From an uncultured Actinoplanes sp. (lineage in GTDB: Bacteria > Actinomycetota > Actinomycetes > Mycobacteriales > Micromonosporaceae), in the NCBI GenBank assembly GCA_934667465.1, contig CAKUMG010000196.1, positions 1 to 8,577 on the forward strand: 8,577 bases of DNA, written 5' to 3'. The notes under the pieces were generated by a model. That model saw nothing but the letters and a program-made list of their open reading frames with translations, did no database searches and was not told the DNA's origin. The position numbers and the translations under genes are program-made. Below are positions 1 through 3,735 of this stretch, piece by piece. Within the stretch, counting starts at the first letter, position 1. Every line of letters begins with the position of its first letter.

Positions 1-120
1 GTTCTCGATTTTCGACACCTGGGACTTGCCCAGCCCGAGGGCATCGCCCAGGGCGGTGCCCGTCATGCCCCGGGCCTGCCGCAATGCGGCGACACGTGCG
101 CCCACCTCGGCCTCGGTCAT
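1..120 (-). CDS. XRE-family helix-turn-helix transcriptional regulator, N-terminal fragment (runs off left edge)
   Basis: Reading leftward from the ATG at 118-120, 40 codons stay open to the window edge. The peptide starts MTEAEVGARVAALRQARGMT and continues to GLGKSQVSKIEN. This is the classic Cro/C1 (XRE) DNA-binding fold: helix 1 with an LRQARGMT-type turn, then GTALGDALGL and the recognition helix GKSQVSKIEN. Only the DNA-binding part is visible, so the partner domain is unknown. In actinobacteria such an N-terminus often belongs to short regulators paired with an ImmA/IrrE-like metallopeptidase, but nothing here tests that. The gene shares the strand of the upstream exocellulase but is separated by 139 bp holding a strong hairpin, so it is probably its own transcription unit. 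No good Shine-Dalgarno sequence is visible (weak GGTGGGA about 10 nt upstream). It is not LacI-like, so it is not the CebR repressor expected to control the cluster. Confidence 0.8.
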   Translation of the reverse strand, partial: MTEAEVGARVAALRQARGMTGTALGDALGLGKSQVSKIEN

Positions 121-140
121 GCAACTACGGTCCCACCAGG

Positions 141-180
141 TTTCGATAAAAGCAACCTGCGCGAGCATAAGTTGGCACAG
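141..180 (-). promoter_or_regulatory. Putative promoter/operator of the XRE regulator
   Basis: The gap between the hairpin and the regulator start contains an AT-richer stretch and an imperfect inverted repeat, CAACCT (153-158), N10, AAGTTG (169-174), with another CAAC at 122-125. XRE regulators commonly bind such short inverted repeats in their own promoters, so autoregulation is plausible. No confident -35/-10 pair could be assigned; TTTTATCG on the minus strand (about 143-150) is the most -10-like stretch. Confidence 0.3.
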
Positions 181-184
181 AGGT

Positions 185-227
185 CAGGGCCCGCGGGCCG
201 CCGGTGGGGGGCGGTCCGCGGGCCCTG
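185..227 (-). terminator. Strong GC-rich hairpin, likely terminator of the GH6 exocellulase gene
   Basis: Left arm 185-202 (CAGGGCCCGCGGGCCGCC) pairs with right arm 210-227 (GGCGGTCCGCGGGCCCTG) around a 7-nt loop. All 18 positions match except 197/215, which is G-U in plus-strand RNA and A-C in minus-strand RNA. It begins 33 nt past the exocellulase stop codon. There is no clear U-tract on the minus-strand side, as is usual for actinobacterial hairpin terminators. Confidence 0.7.
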
Positions 228-259
228 GTCAGGGAGCGGGTCAGGCTAGGGAGTGAGGA

Positions 260-2053
260 TCACAGCGCCGGGTAGGCGTTGGCCATCAGCTCGCGGAACT
301 GGGCGGAGAACCAGGCACCCGAGATCGGGGCCCCGGCCAGCGACCCGGTCGGGCTGTTGCCGTTGCGGGGGTTGCCGCCGTAGGTCGGGTCGCACATCCG
401 GTCGAAGCCCTTGCCCTCGTCGTTCGGGATCAGGGTGCTCGAGCCGTCCGACTCGCCCGGGGGCTTGACCCAGACGTAGGCGTCGATGCCGGGGGCCGGT
501 GCGGCCGTCGGGCGCTCACCGAGGCCGGCTCCGGCCTGGTTGCACCAGTTGCCGGCGTGGATCCGGCGGTCGATGCGGGACTGGTTGACGTAGGTGTTCA
601 CGTCGGTGCTGGTGCTGGCGGCGGTGGGCCGCTGCGCGCCACCCCAGCCGTTGCGGCTGGTGTCGATGAGCATGCCGATGCCGCTGTCGAAGCCGATCGA
701 GACCAGCTGGTTGCGGAACGCCTGGGCGAAGGTCAGCTCGTCGGTGTACTGGTTCCAGTCGACCCACTTGGACTGGCGCACGTTCTGGCCGCCGACCGTG
801 GTGGTGGGCTGGACGAACGGCTCACGCAGCGCGGAGTAGTTCGCCGTGTTGGTGATGAAGCCGTGCACGTTGCGCACGTTGCCGGAGGCGCGGGCGGCCT
901 CGAGCATGATGTTGGCGGTGGGCAGGAAGTTGCTGTCCCAGCCGATCCAGCCGTGGTGGGCGGCGTCGACGTAGTTGTAGCCGTTGGGCAGCGCGCCGAG
1001 CTTGTTCAGGGCGTAGCCGACGCCCTGGACGTAGCCGCCGTTGGCCTTCATCGTGTCGCACATCGCGGTGCCGCCGGCCTGACCCGAGGTGTTGGTGATC
1101 AGGTTGGGCAGCGAGTCGATCTCGATCACATTGATGATGCGCAGGCTCGCGTACTTCGGGTCGGCCTGGATCGCGGCGATCGGGTCGATGTACTCGGCCT
1201 TGTAGCGCGGCAGGTCGTTCGGGCCGAGCTCGCCGTTGGAGGCCAGCGCGGCGCAGTCGCGGCCGGGCAGGTTGTAGATGACGAACTGGATGTAGCCGGC
1301 ACGCTGGGCCAGCGCGGCGTCCAGGTGGTCACGGACGCCCATGGAGCCGTTGGAGCTGCTGTCCTCGGTGCCCTCGATCGCGGCGATCCGGTCGATCCAG
1401 ACCGCGGTCGGGTTGTTGGAGACCCGGCTGCCGCCCGGTTCGGCGTTCGCCTTGGCCTGCCATTCCGGGTTGCGGTAGCCCTGGACCCCCGCGTACGGGT
1501 TGTCGACCTTGGCGCCGGGGACCGGCGGGGTCGACGGGCCCGGGTTGGAGGGCGACGGGCCGGGGTTCGACGGCGACGGGCCGGGGTTCGACGGCGACGG
1601 GCCCGGGTTCGACGGCGACGGCCCGGTGGTGCTGCCGGTGCAGACCGTGCCGTTGAGCGTGAACGACGTCGGGTTCGCGTTGGTGCCGGAGTAGTCGGCG
1701 TTGAAGCCGAACGTCGCCGACGCGCCGGTGGCGAGCGAGTTGGCCCAGCCCGGGCTCGTGGCGGTCACGTTCTGGCCGCTCTGGGTGACCGTGGCGCTCC
1801 AGCCCTGGGTGATGCGCTGGTTGCCGGCGAAGGCCCACTGGAGGTTCCAGCCGCCGGTGATCGGGTCGCCCAGGTTGGTCACCGAGACGTTGCCGGTGAA
1901 GCCGGTGCTCCAGCTGTTGGCCGTGTAGGTGACACGACAGCCGGCGGCGGCGCTTGCCTGGGTGGCGGCCACGACGCCGAGACCGGTCACCAGCGCTGCC
2001 GCGCCGGCGACGGTCACGAGCCGTCTGGCCGTGGAGGACATTCGGAGGTTCAT
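260..2053 (-). CDS. Secreted CBM2-GH6 exocellulase (1,4-beta-cellobiohydrolase, Cel6B-like)
   Basis: 597 aa, predicted to hydrolyse beta-1,4 bonds of cellulose outside the cell with inversion, releasing cellobiose from chain ends (EC 3.2.1.91 type). Order: Arg-containing Ala-rich signal peptide about 1-37; CBM2 about 39-138, bounded by Cys39 and Cys138 with surface Trp49, Trp86 and Trp103; PSPSNPG repeat linker 145-178; GH6 catalytic domain about 185-597. GH6 landmarks are GRDCAAL (Asp266, pKa-modulating Asp), VIEIDSLPNL (Asp313, catalytic acid), DTSRNGWGG and WVKPPGESDG (Asp536, counterpart of the proposed base). The long catalytic domain and the CBM-first order resemble Thermobifida Cel6B rather than the shorter endo-type Cel6A. 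The ATG at 2051-2053 is chosen because GAGGAG lies 9 nt upstream and the signal peptide begins there; the in-frame ATG 16 codons earlier has no such site. A CebR-type operator lies 80 bp upstream. Exo activity is inferred from family resemblance. Confidence 0.92.
   Translation of the reverse strand: MNLRMSSTARRLVTVAGAAALVTGLGVVAATQASAAAGCRVTYTANSWSTGFTGNVSVTNLGDPITGGWNLQWAFAGNQRITQGWSATVTQSGQNVTATSPGWANSLATGASATFGFNADYSGTNANPTSFTLNGTVCTGSTTGPSPSNPGPSPSNPGPSPSNPGPSPSNPGPSTPPVPGAKVDNPYAGVQGYRNPEWQAKANAEPGGSRVSNNPTAVWIDRIAAIEGTEDSSSNGSMGVRDHLDAALAQRAGYIQFVIYNLPGRDCAALASNGELGPNDLPRYKAEYIDPIAAIQADPKYASLRIINVIEIDSLPNLITNTSGQAGGTAMCDTMKANGGYVQGVGYALNKLGALPNGYNYVDAAHHGWIGWDSNFLPTANIMLEAARASGNVRNVHGFITNTANYSALREPFVQPTTTVGGQNVRQSKWVDWNQYTDELTFAQAFRNQLVSIGFDSGIGMLIDTSRNGWGGAQRPTAASTSTDVNTYVNQSRIDRRIHAGNWCNQAGAGLGERPTAAPAPGIDAYVWVKPPGESDGSSTLIPNDEGKGFDRMCDPTYGGNPRNGNSPTGSLAGAPISGAWFSAQFRELMANAYPAL
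1533..1616. repeat. Four tandem 21-bp repeats encoding the PSPSNPG linker
   Basis: A unit beginning GACGGGCC starts at 1533, 1554, 1575 and 1596, exactly 21 bp apart, with a partial fifth copy from 1617. On the minus strand each unit encodes the heptad PSPSNPG of the exocellulase linker between CBM2 and GH6. Copies differ at only a few positions (for example GGGCCC versus GGGCCG), so the DNA itself is repetitive, not just the peptide. Confidence 0.9.
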
Positions 2054-2062
2054 CGCAGATTG

Positions 2063-2068
2063 CTCCTC
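2063..2068 (-). promoter_or_regulatory. Ribosome binding site deciding the exocellulase start
   Basis: GAGGAG on the minus strand lies 9 nt before the ATG at 2051-2053. It supports that start over the in-frame ATG at 2099-2101, which would add 16 residues ahead of the signal peptide. Confidence 0.75.
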
Positions 2069-2123
2069 AGAGGACGGAGAGCAAGGAAGGGGGATCGACA
2101 CTTATGAGTGCCGGATGACTCAC

Positions 2124-2152
2124 AGCCTGACATGGGAGCGCTCCCATTGCAA
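2124..2152 (-). promoter_or_regulatory. Possible promoter of the exocellulase gene
   Basis: On the minus strand TTGCAA (2152-2147) is followed after 17 nt by CAGGCT (2129-2124), preceded by an extended -10-like TGT. The -10 is weak, so this is tentative. If right, the CebR-type operator fills the spacer between -35 and -10, a position that blocks RNA polymerase. The leader to the ATG would be roughly 65 nt. Confidence 0.35.
2133..2146. promoter_or_regulatory. Perfect CebR/CelR operator TGGGAGCGCTCCCA
   Basis: A perfect 14-bp palindrome, extended to 16 bp by flanking A and T (2132-2147). It equals the published consensus for CebR of Streptomyces and CelR of Thermobifida, LacI-family repressors released by cellobiose or cellotriose. 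It lies in the 124-bp gap between the mannanase stop and the exocellulase start. The repressor gene is not in the window, so the regulator is inferred from the site. Confidence 0.9.
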
Positions 2153-2177
2153 TAGCCTGTTAATCGAACCGAAACTT

Positions 2178-3527
2178 TCAGGAAACCGCAGCGCAGGACG
2201 GTACGGCCGTCGGCGCGCTCCCGGTGCCCTGGAAACCGAATTCCGTGGACTGCCCCGCGGCGACCCGCCCGTTGTAGGCGACGTTCGTGAAGCGCACGGA
2301 CCCGCTGGTCCCGCCCGCCACGGCGCTCCAGGTGTTGGTGACAGCCGTCCCCGACGGCAGCGCCACCGTGGCCGCCCAGCCGTTCAGCGCGGTCGTGCCC
2401 GCCGTGACCTTGACCGTGGCCACGAAACCGCCGCCCCACGAGTTCACGGACAGCGTGGCGGCACAGGAAGACGCAGGCGGGTTCGAGGGAGGCGGCTGGG
2501 ACGGCGAGGCCGGCGGGGTGGACGGCGGCGTGGACGGGCCACCCCCGCCGAAGACCGCGGCCTCCCGCGACGTCGCCGTGATCCCGTTCGCGCCCTGGAA
2601 CAGCCGGCGGCCCCACGAGGTCAGCGCGCTGCCGTTGAAGTTGGTCACCAGGTCGAGGTACTCGACGCCGCCCCCGTTGCCGCTCCACGACCAGCCGAGA
2701 TAGCCGACGCCCTGCGCCTGGGCGGTCGCCAGGATCGCGTCCTCGTCCGGGTTGCCGTCGGAGTGCATGTCGCCGAACTCGCCCACGACCAGCGGCAGGC
2801 CCGCGCTGCGGAACCGCCCGATGTAGTCGGTGACCTCGGCGGCGGTGTCGAACACGCCGTACATGTGGATCGAGAAGATGGTGTTGCGCCGCGGGTCGGC
2901 GGCGAAGACGGCGGCGGCGTTGTCGCGCATGACGAACTGCCAGTCCTGGCCCCAGTTCGGGGCGTCGACCATGATCGAGTGCTCGAAGCCCGCCGCGCGC
3001 AACCGGGTGATCGCCGAGGTGGTCGCGGCGGTCCAGGCGGTGGCGTTGGTGTTGCCGTACGGCTCATTGCCGATGTTGAGGATGACGTACGCCTCCTGGC
3101 CGGCCAGGGCGCTCTTGACGCTGATCCAGTAGTCCACGGCCTGGGCGAGCGTGGCCGCGCCGGCCTGTTCGCCGTACCCGGTGGTGTCGTGCACCTCGAG
3201 CACGCAGATGAGCCGGTTCTGCTTGCACTGGCCGATCAGCGTGGTCAGCTCGGCGGCGCTGGTCGGCCCCCAGCGCTGCCCGCTGCCGAGCACGAGGCGC
3301 ACGGTGTTGGCGCCGAGCGCCTTGATGTCGGCGAGCGCCTGCGGGGTGCGGCTCGTGTACCAGGCGTGCGGGTGGTTGACGCCGCGCATGACGAACTCGG
3401 CGCCCGTGGCATCGAGCACCCGGGTGCCGCTGACGGTGAAACCGGTGGCGGCATAGGCCGGTTGCGCGGCCACCCCCACGGCGATCGTGGCTACGAGGAC
3501 CGCGAGCGCGGCCAGGATTCTCTTCAC
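2178..3527 (-). CDS. Secreted GH5 (subfamily 8-like) endo-beta-1,4-mannanase with C-terminal CBM2
   Basis: 449 aa, predicted endo-acting retaining mannanase (EC 3.2.1.78) hydrolysing mannan/glucomannan outside the cell. Signal peptide about 1-26 (cut near AYA/ATG); GH5 domain about 28-327; Pro/Ser linker about 328-353; CBM2 355-445 between Cys355 and Cys445. GH5 landmarks are MRGVNHPHAWY, EVHDTTGYGE, LNIGNEP (acid/base Glu155), HMYG and VVGEFGD (nucleophile Glu250). The strings HDTTGYGEQAGA, NIGNEPYGN and GWSWSGNGGGVEYLD closely recall Thermobifida Man5A and Streptomyces mannanases, which is why mannanase is preferred over cellulase. The GTG at 3525-3527 is chosen: GGAAGG lies 7 nt upstream and VKRIL opens a standard signal peptide; the in-frame ATG at 3540-3542 overlaps that site. 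The third CBM2 aromatic is Tyr418, where the cellulases here have Trp. It lies upstream of the exocellulase on the same strand and may be partly co-transcribed with it. Confidence 0.9.
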   Translation of the reverse strand: MKRILAALAVLVATIAVGVAAQPAYAATGFTVSGTRVLDATGAEFVMRGVNHPHAWYTSRTPQALADIKALGANTVRLVLGSGQRWGPTSAAELTTLIGQCKQNRLICVLEVHDTTGYGEQAGAATLAQAVDYWISVKSALAGQEAYVILNIGNEPYGNTNATAWTAATTSAITRLRAAGFEHSIMVDAPNWGQDWQFVMRDNAAAVFAADPRRNTIFSIHMYGVFDTAAEVTDYIGRFRSAGLPLVVGEFGDMHSDGNPDEDAILATAQAQGVGYLGWSWSGNGGGVEYLDLVTNFNGSALTSWGRRLFQGANGITATSREAAVFGGGGPSTPPSTPPASPSQPPPSNPPASSCAATLSVNSWGGGFVATVKVTAGTTALNGWAATVALPSGTAVTNTWSAVAGGTSGSVRFTNVAYNGRVAAGQSTEFGFQGTGSAPTAVPSCAAVS

Positions 3528-3534
3528 TTGGGAG

Positions 3535-3540
3535 CCTTCC
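3535..3540 (-). promoter_or_regulatory. Ribosome binding site deciding the mannanase GTG start
   Basis: GGAAGG on the minus strand is 7 nt before the GTG at 3525-3527. It overlaps an in-frame ATG (3540-3542), which an ORF caller could choose wrongly. Confidence 0.7.
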
Positions 3541-3545
3541 ATCGA

Positions 3546-3559
3546 CGGGTGCGCTCCCA
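3546..3559. promoter_or_regulatory. Degenerate CebR/CelR-type operator before the mannanase
   Basis: CGGGTGCGCTCCCA matches the 14-bp consensus at 12 positions. The half nearer the mannanase promoter (GCTCCCA) is intact; the other half has two changes. It lies about 20 nt downstream of the mannanase -10 and 19 nt upstream of its start codon, so it would act as a block inside the transcribed leader. Weaker binding than at the two perfect sites is expected. Confidence 0.65.
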
Positions 3560-3578
3560 CGACGGATTGACGGCAGTC

Positions 3579-3607
3579 TTTCTATTCGCCCAGCATGCGG
3601 AAGTCAA
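3579..3607 (-). promoter_or_regulatory. Mannanase promoter (TTGACT-N17-TAGAAA)
   Basis: On the minus strand TTGACT (3607-3602) and TAGAAA (3584-3579) are separated by exactly 17 nt, a good match to housekeeping-type sigma promoters. Transcription would start near 3572 and pass through the degenerate operator before the GTG at 3527. Confidence 0.65.
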
Positions 3608-3633
3608 CCGGCAGCGGCGAATCCACCCGGCCG

Positions 3634-3654
3634 GTGCCGATTTGTTTCCGGCAC
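3634..3654. promoter_or_regulatory. Inverted repeat abutting the xyloglucanase -35 box
   Basis: GTGCCG (3634-3639) and CGGCAC (3649-3654) flank a 9-nt AT-richer spacer and end directly at the TTGACA hexamer. The position fits an activator or second repressor site, but no known protein is recognised from it. Confidence 0.3.
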
Positions 3655-3683
3655 TTGACATACCGGTTACGCCGACGGAAGGT
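3655..3683 (+). promoter_or_regulatory. Promoter of the xyloglucanase-LPMO unit
   Basis: A perfect -35 hexamer TTGACA (3655-3660) is followed at 17 nt by GAAGGT (3678-3683), a weak -10. The perfect CebR-type operator starts two bases after that hexamer, so it would cover the transcription start. Confidence 0.55.
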
Positions 3684-3684
3684 A

Positions 3685-3698
3685 TGGGAGCGCTCCCA
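3685..3698. promoter_or_regulatory. Perfect CebR/CelR operator TGGGAGCGCTCCCA
   Basis: This 14-bp palindrome is identical to the one at 2133-2146. It lies just downstream of the promoter and 37 nt before the GTG of the xyloglucanase gene, a classic repressor position over the transcription start. It implies cellobiose-responsive control of xyloglucanase, and of the LPMO gene 14 nt behind it. Confidence 0.9.
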
Positions 3699-3722
3699 CA
3701 TCGAAGCTCGTTGATACGACTT

Positions 3723-3729
3723 GGAAGGG
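3723..3729 (+). promoter_or_regulatory. Ribosome binding site deciding the xyloglucanase GTG start
   Basis: GGAAGGG lies 6 nt before the GTG at 3736-3738. The in-frame TTG (3721) and ATG (3730) overlap or abut this site and so are poor start candidates. Confidence 0.7.
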
Positions 3730-3735
3730 ATGCCA

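Noticed and set aside
26..256. Plus-strand open frame of 76 codons at the left edge
   Set aside because: It overlaps the XRE fragment on the other strand and then the terminator hairpin; the peptide is low-complexity and there is no good ribosome binding site.
1533..1626. Short regularly spaced repeats as a possible CRISPR array
   Set aside because: The 21-bp units are contiguous with no unique spacers and encode an in-frame peptide linker.
557..2107. Long plus-strand open frame (516 codons) opposite the exocellulase
   Set aside because: It is antisense to a gene with clear GH6 and CBM2 motifs; its product is low-complexity Val/Gly/Arg/Ala-rich, as expected from the complement of biased high-GC codons, and it has no recognisable domain.
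2178..3527. GH5 protein as an endoglucanase
   Set aside because: GH5 includes many cellulases and the gene sits among them, but the motif strings match the actinobacterial Man5A-type (subfamily 8) mannanases much better.
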